From Allorhizocola rhizosphaerae (GTDB lineage: Bacteria > Actinomycetota > Actinomycetes > Mycobacteriales > Micromonosporaceae), in assembly GCF_003426775.1 (NCBI RefSeq), contig NZ_QJUG01000086.1:1-32500 (forward strand): 32,500 nucleotides of DNA, given 5' to 3'. Made by a program: the position numbers and the translations under genes. The stretch's first letter is position 1. Each line of letters begins with the position of its first letter. A model generated the notes under the pieces. It did not search any database and was not told the DNA's origin. It saw nothing but the letters and a program-made list of their open reading frames with translations. Shown here in pieces: positions 14,018 to 24,054 of this stretch.

Positions 14018-16666
14018 TCAGAGCTGTTGCAGGCCGAAGCGCCAGATTCCGCGGCCGTGGGTGGCCACGTAGACGGCGTTGTCGGCCGGTGAGTGCTCGA
14101 CGTCCATCACGACCGTCGTGGGCAGGCCCGAACCGAGCACCTGCCACTGGGTCGCGCCCGCCGGGCGGTAGAACGTCGCCAGGTCCGTCCCGAGCACGAG
14201 CGCGCCGCCCGGAAGCACCTTGACCGAGCCGGCCGGCACATCGGGCAGGTTCGCCGACACGTCGGTCCACGTGGCACCCATGTCGGTGGACTCGAAGACG
14301 TGGCCGAAGCCCACACCCGGCCCCTCCGTGAACCTGCGCGAGAACCCATTCACCGCAACGAAAACGCGGCTCGGGTTGGCCGGGTCCACACCGAATCCGC
14401 TGATGTACCGGTTGGGGACGGTCCCGTCGACGGGCAGGTTGAGCTGACGCCAGCTGGCCGGGTCGTTGAACTTGCCGACCGCGATGCCGCGCGCGAAGCC
14501 CGCGTTGTTGCACGGGCCGCACCAGCCGACGTACGCCACGCCGCCCGACACCGCGACGGCGGTGGCCGTGCGCCCGGCTCCCAGGTTGAATCCCTTGATC
14601 CACTCCTTGCCGCTGCGGATCGCGAAACCCTTGGTGTTGAACCACACGTGCTGCCCGGCCGCCACCCACTGGTTGACGTTCTTGTCGTCGGCCGCGAACG
14701 GGGCGATGAAGCGGGCGGGTTCGTCTCCCGGGAAGTTGGTGTACGGCTGGATCCGCCACGACGTCGCCGTGGACGGGTCGACCGCTCCCGGGTTCACCGC
14801 GCAGTTCTCCGTCACCGTCATCGCGAGGTACACGTACTCGTGCACCTGCTGGCACACGTTGTCGGGGTTGGCGAGCACATCGCCGCCGTCGCCGCCGAAG
14901 TGCGACCCCATGACCGTGTCGCCGGGCCGGACCATGGAGGCCCCGTTGTCCTGCAGGCCACCGGTCACGCCCACGCCGTTGACGCCGTTGTAGGAGTCCC
15001 TACCAACCGCAACGGCGTAGTACTGCAACGCGTCCATTGTGCCGTCGTTCATGCTGACCCAGTCGGTACCGTTTCCGTTCCCGTTGGTCGCGCCGCGCAC
15101 CGGCCGCCGGTAGACACCACCGTCGTTGCCGGCGTAGAAGTACGCCCGCCCCTGATGCACGCCCACCGTCGCGGCGTGCTGATCCGGGTGGGTCGAGCTG
15201 GGGCACCGATTCTGCGCGTCGGACACGTCCCAGCAGTCGAACGAGAAGTTCCAGTACGGGCCGACGGTCTTCCACGTGGACCCGCCGTCCTCGGTCTCGT
15301 AGACCTCCTCCAGCCCGACCCACACGTGCCTCGGGTCGGCCGGGTCGACCAGCAGGAAGTGGTTGTACCAGGCCTGGATGCCCGGCCCGTATCCCTTGCC
15401 GCCGACGGCCTGCTTGAGTGCGGAGCCCGAGTTGGCCAGCTTCTGGCTCTCGGCGATCTTCGTCCAGGGGCCCGCCGGGCTCCCGTTGTTCGAGACGTAA
15501 ACCCCGTCCAGGAAGCTGTTGACGGTACCCACTGGCTTGTTCAAAAGCTTGGGTGACTGATTGATGGCGTACAGCGTGCTGCCGTCCGCCGCATACGCGA
15601 ACGTCACCCGGCCGATGTCGTCGGCGGGCATGGCACCACCCGGGTTCACCTTGGCCCACACGCCCGTGGTGTAGTCGAGCGTCTCGTAGAAACCGTTGTA
15701 GGTGTCGCCCGAGCGCCAGCCGATCGCCGCGATGATGTGCTTCGGGTTGCGCGGGTCGATCGCGATGTCGTTGACGATGTTCTTGTACGCCGCGTTCGGA
15801 TCACCGGCCTGGGACCCGCCCGGCAGATAGGCCGGATTCGGGGCGTATTCGAGTTTCCAGGCTCCTGTCGGCTCCAACGAGTGGCTGTAAACGCCCCGAC
15901 CCGTTGCGGCCCACACCTTTCCGCCGCCGAACCGGAGCTTGCCGATCGTCGTGCTCTCCAGCTCGGCCCCACCGACCCGCATCGCCGCGGTGAACACGCC
16001 CGTGGTCGGGTTCGCCAGCCGGTACACCCCGCTGCCCACATAGGACGTTCCGCCCGTGTTGGCCTCGCCGGTCGCGTACCACAGCGATCCGTCCGGCGCG
16101 AGCTCAAGCGCGCCCGTGGACAGGCTGGGCAGGCCGTCGGCGATGGGCGTCCAGTTGCCGCCACCCGTCGACGAGCGCCACACGCCGCCGTTGGCGCCGG
16201 CCGCATACACGTGCCCGGCGCCGTCTGCGGCAAGGCCCGTGACACGTCCGGTCACCGCGCCCCAGCCGCCGGTCGAGTTCGAGTAGTAGTCCCGATAACG
16301 CGGGTCGTCGGCGTCATACGGCAGCCGCGTGACGTTGGACCACGAGCCGCCGGTCTTGGGCATCGCGAGCAGCTGCTGGAACGCCGCGCCGTAGGCACCC
16401 GGCGCGACGATGCCCGGCGCGCGCCGCGCCTGCGCGAACTGCTCGGCGAGGGTTGCGGCCTCGATCGATTCGCGTGCCATGTCGGCGGGGTTGCCGCCAG
16501 CGATCATGTGCATCCGTTCGCGGGCGTAGAAGGGCAATCCCGCGTACTGATCCTGGGTCGAAAAACCCGAGAAATTAAGGGCGACAACGGCTCCTGCCGC
16601 CACCATCACTGCGAGGGCGGCGCCGACGGCGATCTGCCGGCGGCGCCGCGGGAGAACTTTGGCCAC
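14018..16666 (-). CDS. Large exported beta-propeller protein with BNR-type repeats
   Basis: An 882-residue protein with a basic N-terminus and one hydrophobic segment (about 12-31), acting as a signal peptide or anchor. The rest is outside the membrane. From about residue 133 it is built of repeating strands with BNR/Asp-box-like turns: GGVWRSSTGGGNW (160-172), VYETEDGGSTW (455-465), a GNDGGVYR (513-520), and FESTDMGATWTDVSANLP near the C-terminus. It ends VYVATHGRGIWRF. This is the layout of sialidase-, VPS10- or GH74-like propellers, and the length suits two propellers. I cannot identify the active-site residues of a known glycosidase, so it may bind rather than cut. It follows adoK by 30 bases on the same strand. 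Function unknown. Confidence 0.85.
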   Translation of the reverse strand: MAKVLPRRRRQIAVGAALAVMVAAGAVVALNFSGFSTQDQYAGLPFYARERMHMIAGGNPADMARESIEAATLAEQFAQARRAPGIVAPGAYGAAFQQLLAMPKTGGSWSNVTRLPYDADDPRYRDYYSNSTGGWGAVTGRVTGLAADGAGHVYAAGANGGVWRSSTGGGNWTPIADGLPSLSTGALELAPDGSLWYATGEANTGGTSYVGSGVYRLANPTTGVFTAAMRVGGAELESTTIGKLRFGGGKVWAATGRGVYSHSLEPTGAWKLEYAPNPAYLPGGSQAGDPNAAYKNIVNDIAIDPRNPKHIIAAIGWRSGDTYNGFYETLDYTTGVWAKVNPGGAMPADDIGRVTFAYAADGSTLYAINQSPKLLNKPVGTVNSFLDGVYVSNNGSPAGPWTKIAESQKLANSGSALKQAVGGKGYGPGIQAWYNHFLLVDPADPRHVWVGLEEVYETEDGGSTWKTVGPYWNFSFDCWDVSDAQNRCPSSTHPDQHAATVGVHQGRAYFYAGNDGGVYRRPVRGATNGNGNGTDWVSMNDGTMDALQYYAVAVGRDSYNGVNGVGVTGGLQDNGASMVRPGDTVMGSHFGGDGGDVLANPDNVCQQVHEYVYLAMTVTENCAVNPGAVDPSTATSWRIQPYTNFPGDEPARFIAPFAADDKNVNQWVAAGQHVWFNTKGFAIRSGKEWIKGFNLGAGRTATAVAVSGGVAYVGWCGPCNNAGFARGIAVGKFNDPASWRQLNLPVDGTVPNRYISGFGVDPANPSRVFVAVNGFSRRFTEGPGVGFGHVFESTDMGATWTDVSANLPDVPAGSVKVLPGGALVLGTDLATFYRPAGATQWQVLGSGLPTTVVMDVEHSPADNAVYVATHGRGIWRFGLQQL

Positions 16667-16696
16667 GGACTCTAAGCGGCGTGGCGGTGCGTTGTG

Positions 16697-17725
<1,029 letters not shown>

Positions 17726-17786
17726 CTAGCAAGGCCCGCTTATATACGGGTCGAAGGCAGCCATCCCGCGAGTCATTCCAGACGAA

Positions 17787-17819
17787 ACCGGCCCGCCCTC
17801 TAGCAGAGGACGGGCCGGT
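17787..17819 (-). terminator. Terminator downstream of the A-type Fe-S carrier gene
   Basis: A 14-bp stem with one mismatch (ACCGGCCCGCCCTC / GAGGACGGGCCGGT) and 5-base loop, 19 bases past the stop of the gene at 17839. On the minus strand it is followed by TTT. Confidence 0.8.
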
Positions 17820-17838
17820 CTGTTGGCTTGTCGGCTTG

Positions 17839-18189
17839 TCAGTGGAACGAGTCGCCGCAGGCGCAGGAGCCGGACGCGTTGGGATTGTCGATCGTGAACC
17901 CCTGAGCGTCGATCCGGTCGGCGAAGTCGATGGTGGCGCCCATCAGATACGGCGCGCTCATCCGGTCGACAACGACGCCCACGCCGTTGAAGTCCTTCAC
18001 CACGTCGCCGTCGAGCTCGCGCTCGTCGAAGAAAAGCTGGTAGCGAAGGCCCGAACAGCCACCGGGCTGCACGGCGACCCGCAACCGCAAGTCATCTCGA
18101 CCTTCCTGCTCAAGCAGGGTCTTGATCTTCGAGGCGGCGACCTCAGTGAGGTTGATGCTGGTCGTGTCGGTGGTGGTTTCCGTGGTCAC
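17839..18189 (-). CDS. erpA: A-type iron-sulfur carrier (ErpA/IscA/HesB family)
   Basis: A 116-residue protein of the HesB/IscA/ErpA family, which receives Fe-S clusters and passes them to target enzymes. The three conserved cysteines are C45 (GGCSGL), C109 and C111 (SCACGDSF). Length and the RLRVAVQPGGCSGLRY core are typical. The GTG start follows the ribosome site GGAG. The gene stands alone between its own terminator and the glycerate kinase gene, as in the M. tuberculosis region around Rv2204c. Clients nearby that need clusters include the Rieske protein and NadA. Whether it is functionally ErpA or another A-type carrier cannot be decided from sequence alone. Confidence 0.9.
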   Translation of the reverse strand: MTTETTTDTTSINLTEVAASKIKTLLEQEGRDDLRLRVAVQPGGCSGLRYQLFFDERELDGDVVKDFNGVGVVVDRMSAPYLMGATIDFADRIDAQGFTIDNPNASGSCACGDSFH

Positions 18190-18302
18190 TTATTGCTCCC
18201 AGCTGTGCGCGTGGCTAACCGTCGTACCAAGTAACGCTAGCTCACCTCCGCCCGATTCCCGAGACTGCCCGCCGTTTCATCGGACGGTTCGAGTGAACTG
18301 GG

Positions 18303-19433
18303 TCACTTTGCGTCGCGTGAATATTGCCGCGCCAGCCTTGAGGCCAGCTCACGAAGCCCCCGAGCCGGCTCGGCCATCGCCAGATCGATCGAGCCCAGGT
18401 GGTCCACCAGCGAATACGCCTCGGTCACGCCCGCGGTGCCCTGCTCGCGCCGGCCGGTCGTGACCCGGCCCGCCAGCACCACGCACGGAATGCCAAGATC
18501 GCGTGCCGCACCCGCCACGCCGGCGATCACCTTCCCGCGCAGCGACTGGTGGTCGAACGAGCCCTCCCCGGTGATCACCAGGTCGGCCCCGCTCAGCGCG
18601 GCGTCGAGGCCGGTCTGGTCGCGCACGAGATCGATGCCCGAGATGATCCGGCCGCCGAGCGCGAGGATGGCCGCACCCAGTCCGCCCGCCGCTCCCCCGC
18701 CCGGCATCTCCGCCAACCCCTTCGGGCAACCGGGCAGACCTTGCTCGAGCAGCGCGGCCCAGTGCGACAGCGCGGCATCCAGCACTGCCACATCGGCCGG
18801 TGCGGCGCCCTTTTGCGGCCCGAACACGGCCGACGCGCCGTCCGGCCCGGTCAAGGGGTTGTCCACATCGGACGCTCCGACGAGCTCAAAGCCTGCCGGC
18901 AGCCGGACCGCGCCGGCGATGTCCACGCATGCGCGCAGGGCGGCGCCGCCCGGAAGCAGGACGACGTTCGATGCGTCGTACGCGATGAGGCCCAGGCTGC
19001 TGAGCATTCCCGCGCCTGCGTCATTGGTGCCCGACCCGCCAAGGCCGATGACCGCGCGCCGCGCACCCGCGCCGGCGGCCGCGTTGACCAGGGCGCCGAG
19101 CCCGGCCGTCGTCGTGATCTTGGGGTCGCGCTCATGCGCGGCGAGATGGTGCAGGCCACACGCGTGCGCGCTCTCGACATACGCCGTGTCGCCCACGATC
19201 AGCACCCGCCCGGTGACCGGCCGGCCCAGCGGGTCGGTTGTCGGGACATCGACAAGCTCACCGCCCAGCGAGGCGTGCAGCACCTCCACGAACCCCGGGC
19301 CACCATCGGCCACGGGTCGCACGACCAGCTCATCGCCCGGCGCGACCGCACACCAGCCATCGGCGATCGCCCCGGCCGCCTCGACCGCCGTCAACGTCCC
19401 AGCAAACTTATCCGGACACACCACAACCCGCAC
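18303..19433 (-). CDS. Glycerate kinase (GarK/GlxK family)
   Basis: A 376-residue enzyme that phosphorylates glycerate with ATP. Family features are the N-terminal VRVVVCPDKFAGTLTA, the PVADGGPGFVEV motif near residue 40 (families usually have ADGGEG; here Pro replaces Glu), GLGGSGTNDAGAG in the central domain, and ITGEGSFDHQS near residue 290. I chose the GTG at 19433: the family begins here, and the open frame upstream to 19508 runs into the dispersed repeat, so those residues are repeat-encoded. Candidate ribosome site GGAGAA lies 9-11 bases upstream. It is divergent from nadA. A small hairpin (AGTGA / TCACT) spans its stop codon. Confidence 0.88.
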   Translation of the reverse strand: MRVVVCPDKFAGTLTAVEAAGAIADGWCAVAPGDELVVRPVADGGPGFVEVLHASLGGELVDVPTTDPLGRPVTGRVLIVGDTAYVESAHACGLHHLAAHERDPKITTTAGLGALVNAAAGAGARRAVIGLGGSGTNDAGAGMLSSLGLIAYDASNVVLLPGGAALRACVDIAGAVRLPAGFELVGASDVDNPLTGPDGASAVFGPQKGAAPADVAVLDAALSHWAALLEQGLPGCPKGLAEMPGGGAAGGLGAAILALGGRIISGIDLVRDQTGLDAALSGADLVITGEGSFDHQSLRGKVIAGVAGAARDLGIPCVVLAGRVTTGRREQGTAGVTEAYSLVDHLGSIDLAMAEPARGLRELASRLARQYSRDAK

Positions 19434-19448
19434 AGCCGCCCATTCTCC

Positions 19449-19509
19449 GTTGATCATGAACATAAATCCATGTTCAGCGGCGTGTCGCCGCATCGACTTC
19501 ACGATCAAC
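19449..19509. repeat. Dispersed palindromic repeat, copy B
   Basis: 61 bp with near-perfect inverted ends: GTTGATCATGAA at the left and TTCACGATCAAC at the right (11 of 12 pair). It shares the ATCATGAACATAA...CCATGTTC...GGCGTGTCG core with copy A. It lies immediately upstream of the glycerate kinase start and is inverted relative to copy C. Confidence 0.8.
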
Positions 19510-19517
19510 AGCGCACG

Positions 19518-19577
19518 GTGATCATGAAGCTGGTGTCACGACACGCCGCCGACAATGGACTTAAGTTCATGATCGAC
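19518..19577. repeat. Dispersed palindromic repeat, copy C (inverted to B)
   Basis: 60 bp starting GTGATCATGAAGC and ending TTCATGATCGAC, with core GTGTCACGACACGCCGCC. Its reverse complement aligns with copy B over the full length. The 8-base gap between B and C makes a long inverted repeat in the region between glycerate kinase and nadA. Confidence 0.8.
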
Positions 19578-19633
19578 CCGAAACAGGGGGCGTGGCGGAG
19601 GGCACAGGCGTGGGTGGGCGTGTGGGAGGCATG

Positions 19634-20785
19634 ATGGTGAGCGTGAGTGCTCCCGTTCTGCTTCTGCTCGGCCGTGGCAAGGACTCGGCGTCGGAGCGCG
19701 GTGTCGATTGTCCCGGCGAGCTGCCCGCCCCCAGCGATCCCGGCCTGGTCGAGCGGGCCCGCGCGGCCAAGGCCGCCCTGGGCGACCGCGTGTTCGTGCT
19801 CGGCCACCACTATCAGCGCGACGAGGTCATCCAGTTCGCCGACGTGACCGGCGACTCGTTCAAGCTCGCCCGCGAGGCGGCGGCCCGGCCCGATGCCGAG
19901 TTCATCGTGTTCTGCGGCGTGCACTTCATGGCCGAGTCCGCCGACATCCTGACCACCGACGCCCAGCGGGTCGTGCTGCCCGATCTGGCCGCCGGATGCT
20001 CGATGGCCGACATGGCCGTGCTGGAGCAGGTGCAGCAGGCGTGGGAGTTGCTCACCGATCTCGGTGTCGCCGACCGGACCATCCCGGTCACTTACATGAA
20101 CTCGTCGGCCGACATCAAGGGGTTCGTCGGGCGCAACAAGGGCGTGGTGTGCACGTCGTCCAACGCCAAGCGGGCGCTCGACTGGGCGTTCGCCCGCGGG
20201 GAGAAGGTCCTGTTCCTGCCCGATCAGCACCTGGGGCGCAACACCGCCGTGCTGGAGATGGGACTGTCGCTTGACGACTGCGTGCTCTACGACCCGCACA
20301 AGCCCAACGGTGGCCTGACCGATCAGCAGATCCGTGACGCCAAGATGATTCTGTGGCGCGGTCACTGCTCGGTGCACGGGCGGTTCACGCTGGAGTGTGT
20401 CGACGCGATCCGCGAGCAGGTGCCCGGGGTCAACGTGCTGGTCCACCCGGAGTGCAGGCACGAGGTGGTGAACTCGGCCGATTTCGTCGGCTCGACGGAG
20501 TACATAATAAAAATGCTCGAGCAGGCCCCGGCGGGATCGGCCTGGGCGGTCGGCACGGAGCTCAATCTCGTGCGGCGGCTGGCCAACCGGCACCCGGACA
20601 AGCAGATCATGTTCCTGGACAAGACCGTGTGCTATTGCTCGACCATGAACCGGATCGATCTGCCGCATCTGGTGTGGGCATTGGAAGAACTGGTGGCCGG
20701 GAGGGTGCCCAACCAGATCACGGTGGACCCCGACACGGCCCACCATGCTCGGGTGGCACTCGACCAGATGCTCGCTTTGCCGTAG
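19634..20785 (+). CDS. nadA: Quinolinate synthase A
   Basis: About 383 residues. The enzyme condenses iminoaspartate with dihydroxyacetone phosphate to make quinolinate for NAD, using a 4Fe-4S cluster held by three cysteines. Those expected here are in AGCSMAD, VVCTSSNA and the TVCYCSTMN region. LGHHYQRDEV and CGVHFMAESADIL are family motifs for substrate binding. The start is uncertain: GGAGG at 19625-19629 is 1 base from an ATG (19631), 4 from a second (19634) and 7 from a GTG (19637). I list the middle one. The frame is open to 19592, but that lies before the ribosome site. The gene is monocistronic or first in a unit; nadB and nadC are not in the window. Confidence 0.94.
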   Translation: MVSVSAPVLLLLGRGKDSASERGVDCPGELPAPSDPGLVERARAAKAALGDRVFVLGHHYQRDEVIQFADVTGDSFKLAREAAARPDAEFIVFCGVHFMAESADILTTDAQRVVLPDLAAGCSMADMAVLEQVQQAWELLTDLGVADRTIPVTYMNSSADIKGFVGRNKGVVCTSSNAKRALDWAFARGEKVLFLPDQHLGRNTAVLEMGLSLDDCVLYDPHKPNGGLTDQQIRDAKMILWRGHCSVHGRFTLECVDAIREQVPGVNVLVHPECRHEVVNSADFVGSTEYIIKMLEQAPAGSAWAVGTELNLVRRLANRHPDKQIMFLDKTVCYCSTMNRIDLPHLVWALEELVAGRVPNQITVDPDTAHHARVALDQMLALP

Positions 20786-20821
20786 CTGGCCGGTTACGTT
20801 CCGATTTTTTCCACACGTTCG

Positions 20822-20850
20822 TTTGCGCGTAGGTCACACACCGTTATGCT
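20822..20850 (+). promoter_or_regulatory. Candidate promoter of murA
   Basis: TTTGCG (20822-20827) and TATGCT (20845-20850) with a 17-base spacer suit a main-sigma promoter. They would give a leader of about 40 bases ahead of the CGGAGG ribosome site and ATG of murA. Confidence 0.5.
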
Positions 20851-20896
20851 TTCGAGCGTCGTTCAACACACCTCGTTCTTTCGCTCGGAGGCCCGC

Positions 20897-22222
20897 ATGT
20901 CGGACGTGCTCGTCGTCAACGGTGGCGCTCCCCTCAAGGGGGAAGTGACGGTCCGTGGGGCCAAAAACCTGGTCTCCAAGGCGATGGTCGCCACCGTTCT
21001 GGGCGAGTCGCGCAGCCGCATGTTCGACGTGCCGCGCATCCGCGACGTGGAGATCGTCACCGGGCTGCTCGAACTACACGGGGTGAAGGTGACGCCCGGT
21101 GAGCATGACGGCGAGCTGGTCTTCGATCCCTCCAATGTGGAGCGCGCCGGGGTCGACGAGATCAATGTGCACGCCGGGTCGAGCCGGATCCCGATCCTGC
21201 TGTGCGGGCCGCTGCTGCACCGGCTGGGGCACGCGTTCATCCCGGAGCTGGGCGGCTGCAACATCGGCGGGCGCCCGATCGACTTCCATCTGGAGGCGCT
21301 GCGCCGGTTCGGCGCGGTCGTCGACAAGGCGCCCGAGGGGCTGCACCTGTCCGCGCCGGATGGGCTGCACGGCATCAAATACCACCTGGACTACCCGTCC
21401 GTGGGCGCGACCGAGCAGATCCTGCTCGCTGCCGTGCGCGCCAAGGGCGTGACCGAGCTTTCCAATGCGGCCGTCGAGCCCGAGATCATCGACCTGATCT
21501 GCGTGCTGCAGAAGATGGGCGCGATCATCAAGGTGCACACCAACCGGGTGATCGAGATCGAGGGCGTGCCGCGGCTGGGCGGCTTCGTGCACCGGCCGAT
21601 CCCCGACCGGATCGAGGCCGCGTCGTGGGCGTCGGCCGCGCTGGCCACCAAGGGCGACATCTTCGTGCGCGGGGCCCGGCAGGCCGACATGATGACCTAC
21701 CTCAACGTCTTCCGCTCCATCGGCGGCGAGTTCGAGGTCGACGACTCGCCGAGCGGCGGCGGCATCCGCTTCTGGCACCCGGTCGGCGACCTGCGCGCGG
21801 TCGCGCTGGAGACCGACGTGCACCCCGGGTTCATGACCGACTGGCAGCAGCCGCTCGTCGTGGCGCTGTCGCAGGCCAACGGGCTGTCGGTGGTGCACGA
21901 GACGGTTTATGAGAACCGCTTCGGCTACACCGAGGCGCTCGCCCAGATGGGCGCCAATATCCAGGTTTATCAGGACTGCCTCGGCGGCACGCCGTGCCGG
22001 TTCGGGCGCATGGGCTTCCGCCACTCCGCGGTCATCGCCGGCCCGGCCAAGCTGCACGCGCACGACCTGATCATCCCCGACCTGCGGGCGGGCTTCAGCC
22101 ACCTGATCGCCGCGATGGCCGCCGAGGGCCGGTCCCGCGTGCACGGCGTCGACCTGATCAACCGCGGCTACGAGAACTTCGAGGGCAAGCTCACCGCGCT
22201 CGGGGCCGACATCGCCCGCTAA
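20897..22222 (+). CDS. murA: UDP-N-acetylglucosamine 1-carboxyvinyltransferase
   Basis: A 441-residue enzyme that performs the first committed step of peptidoglycan synthesis, adding enolpyruvate from PEP to UDP-GlcNAc. Motifs are GAKNLVSKAM (K23, N24) and GGCNIGGRPIDFHL, where C121 is the active-site Cys that fosfomycin alkylates. M. tuberculosis MurA has Asp there, so this enzyme is predicted to be fosfomycin-sensitive. The ATG at 20897 has CGGAGG 7 bases before it and matches the family start; the frame open to 20846 is upstream of the ribosome site. Actinobacteria often carry two MurA-like proteins, so this may be one of a pair. It converges with the histidine kinase gene. Confidence 0.93.
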   Translation: MSDVLVVNGGAPLKGEVTVRGAKNLVSKAMVATVLGESRSRMFDVPRIRDVEIVTGLLELHGVKVTPGEHDGELVFDPSNVERAGVDEINVHAGSSRIPILLCGPLLHRLGHAFIPELGGCNIGGRPIDFHLEALRRFGAVVDKAPEGLHLSAPDGLHGIKYHLDYPSVGATEQILLAAVRAKGVTELSNAAVEPEIIDLICVLQKMGAIIKVHTNRVIEIEGVPRLGGFVHRPIPDRIEAASWASAALATKGDIFVRGARQADMMTYLNVFRSIGGEFEVDDSPSGGGIRFWHPVGDLRAVALETDVHPGFMTDWQQPLVVALSQANGLSVVHETVYENRFGYTEALAQMGANIQVYQDCLGGTPCRFGRMGFRHSAVIAGPAKLHAHDLIIPDLRAGFSHLIAAMAAEGRSRVHGVDLINRGYENFEGKLTALGADIAR

Positions 22223-22305
22223 TCCGAAAGCCCATCCGGAACGCTTCGCGATCAGGTGCGGGGCGGCTTTTGACTCGGTCGGGTCGCGCATCGGCGGGCG
22301 AGCCA

Positions 22306-24054
22306 CTAAGCCCTGGGGGCCTGCCGGATGCGCGGCAGCAATCGCGGGAACTGCACGGTGGGCGCTTCGACCGGATAGTCGCTCAACGGCACCGTCACCG
22401 TCATCACGGTACCGGCGCCGAGTTCACTTTGGACACCGATGCGCCCGCCGTGGTCGGTGACGATCTGGCGGGCGATGGCAAGCCCGAGCCCGCTGCCGCC
22501 CGTCTTGCGGCCACGCGCCCCGTCTGCGCGCCAAAACCGGTCGAACACGTGCGGCACGTCGGACGCGGCGATGCCCGAGCCGGTGTCGCGCACGGTCAAC
22601 ACGGCCCACCCATCCGGCCCCGGGTCCGCCGTCAGCGTCACGGACCCACCCGGGCTGCTCGCCCGCAACGCGTTGGACACGAGGTTTCCGACCACCTGGC
22701 GCAGCCGGTCGGAGTCGGCGTCGACGTTGACCGGCCCGGTGGCCTGCACGGTCAGCGTCACCCCGGCGGCTTCGGCGGCGGGCCGGTGCGCCGTCCCGCA
22801 GACCTCCACCAGCTCGGCCAGATCGACCCGGGTGCGGTGGTAGGTAAGCACTCCCGCCTCGGCCAGCGCCAGATCCTGCAGATCGTCGACGATCCGCTGC
22901 TGCCACACGGCCTCCTCGTGTAGGCTGGCGAACAGCTCGGGGGAGGCGGGAAGCACCCCGTCTTTGAGCGCCTCAAGGTAGCCGCGCAGGTTGGCCAGCG
23001 GCGTCCTGAGCTCGTGTGCGACGTCGGCGACCAGGCGGCGCTGCCGATCCTCGCCCTTGCGCAGCGAGTCGGCCATGTGGTTGAACGAGCGCGCGAGCAT
23101 GGCCAGCTCATCGCCGCCGCCGTCGGGTACCCACTGGCTCAGATCCCCTTGGCCAAGCCGCTCGGCGGCCCGCGTGACCTGCGCGACCGGGCGCAGCACA
23201 CGGCGGCTGAGCAGGATCGTGCCGGCCAACGCCAAAACCGCGACGAGCAGGGCAGCCGCGATCACCGGGATCGGTGTGAGCCTTGGCACCGGCTCCCCCA
23301 GCGCCCCGAGGTAGACCCGCAAGGGTACGGGCGCGACATCGACCGAGCGCACGGCGAAGGTTTTCTGCAGGCAGTCCCTTGTTTGCGTGCTCCTCACCTC
23401 CGGGCTGATGACCTCCGGTTTGGACACATAGCACGCGAGGACCTCGTTCGCGTCCGCGGAGAGTGCGGCCGGGGAGTCCTGCCCCGACCGGCACGCATCG
23501 ACGGTCTGCGGCTGTTGCAACGCCGTCGCACGTTCGGCCGTGTAGGTCGGTACCCCGAACTGATCCAGCGACATCTCGACGGGCAGGTGCTGGCGGGTGA
23601 GGCAGGCGGCGAAGCGGACACCGGACCGGTACTGCTGGATCGACGCCATCGTGATTTCGGCCGCCGATTTGCCGCCGCTCTGGATCGACTCGAGGGGCAG
23701 CGTGAAGGCCGGCCGCGGATCGGCCAGGACCGGCGGTGAGACGACGCCTCGTGCGGTGCGCCCGGCAAGCGTGTCAGAGTCGACGATCACCTCGTCCCAC
23801 TCGGTCACGAGCTTGATTCGCTGACCGGTGGTCTTGGCGAGGGAATCGACGGTCGCCGGCACGAACTCCCAGGTGCCGTGCTCCTGGGCGTATCGCGTCA
23901 GCCGCTCGACCACGTGGTTGGTCACCTGCCGGTCGGCTACCGCGTCCTCGGTCACCTGGCGGGACGTCTGCAAGTAAGCGAGATATGCGGTGGCGCCGAT
24001 GGCCGTGAAGGCCACGAGCGCGACAAACGCCAAGATACGCAGGCGCAGACTCAT
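22306..24054 (-). CDS. Membrane sensor histidine kinase (HAMP, HisKA, HATPase)
   Basis: A 582-residue sensor. TM1 (about 7-27) is followed by an extracytoplasmic domain (about 28-258), TM2 (about 263-283), a HAMP linker (284-336), the HisKA H-box DVAHELRTPL with H347, the N-box VVGNLVSNAL, G1 DTGSGIA, F-box DRFWRADG and G2 GGSGLGLAIAR. All kinase motifs are intact. The outer domain has four cysteines (C151, C188, C208 and C228), which could form two disulfides or sense redox. The start overlaps the response regulator stop (ATGA), so they form a cognate pair. The signal is unknown. Confidence 0.94.
   Translation of the reverse strand: MSLRLRILAFVALVAFTAIGATAYLAYLQTSRQVTEDAVADRQVTNHVVERLTRYAQEHGTWEFVPATVDSLAKTTGQRIKLVTEWDEVIVDSDTLAGRTARGVVSPPVLADPRPAFTLPLESIQSGGKSAAEITMASIQQYRSGVRFAACLTRQHLPVEMSLDQFGVPTYTAERATALQQPQTVDACRSGQDSPAALSADANEVLACYVSKPEVISPEVRSTQTRDCLQKTFAVRSVDVAPVPLRVYLGALGEPVPRLTPIPVIAAALLVAVLALAGTILLSRRVLRPVAQVTRAAERLGQGDLSQWVPDGGGDELAMLARSFNHMADSLRKGEDRQRRLVADVAHELRTPLANLRGYLEALKDGVLPASPELFASLHEEAVWQQRIVDDLQDLALAEAGVLTYHRTRVDLAELVEVCGTAHRPAAEAAGVTLTVQATGPVNVDADSDRLRQVVGNLVSNALRASSPGGSVTLTADPGPDGWAVLTVRDTGSGIAASDVPHVFDRFWRADGARGRKTGGSGLGLAIARQIVTDHGGRIGVQSELGAGTVMTVTVPLSDYPVEAPTVQFPRLLPRIRQAPRA

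Noticed and set aside
14093-15556. A 487-codon plus-strand frame opposite the propeller gene
   Set aside because: Antisense shadow, rich in Arg/Val/His with no domain. The minus-strand frame has a signal segment and propeller repeats.
18399-19634. Plus-strand frames of 411 and 361 codons opposite glycerate kinase
   Set aside because: Antisense to a clear enzyme gene. Their ends run into the dispersed repeats, which are open in several frames.
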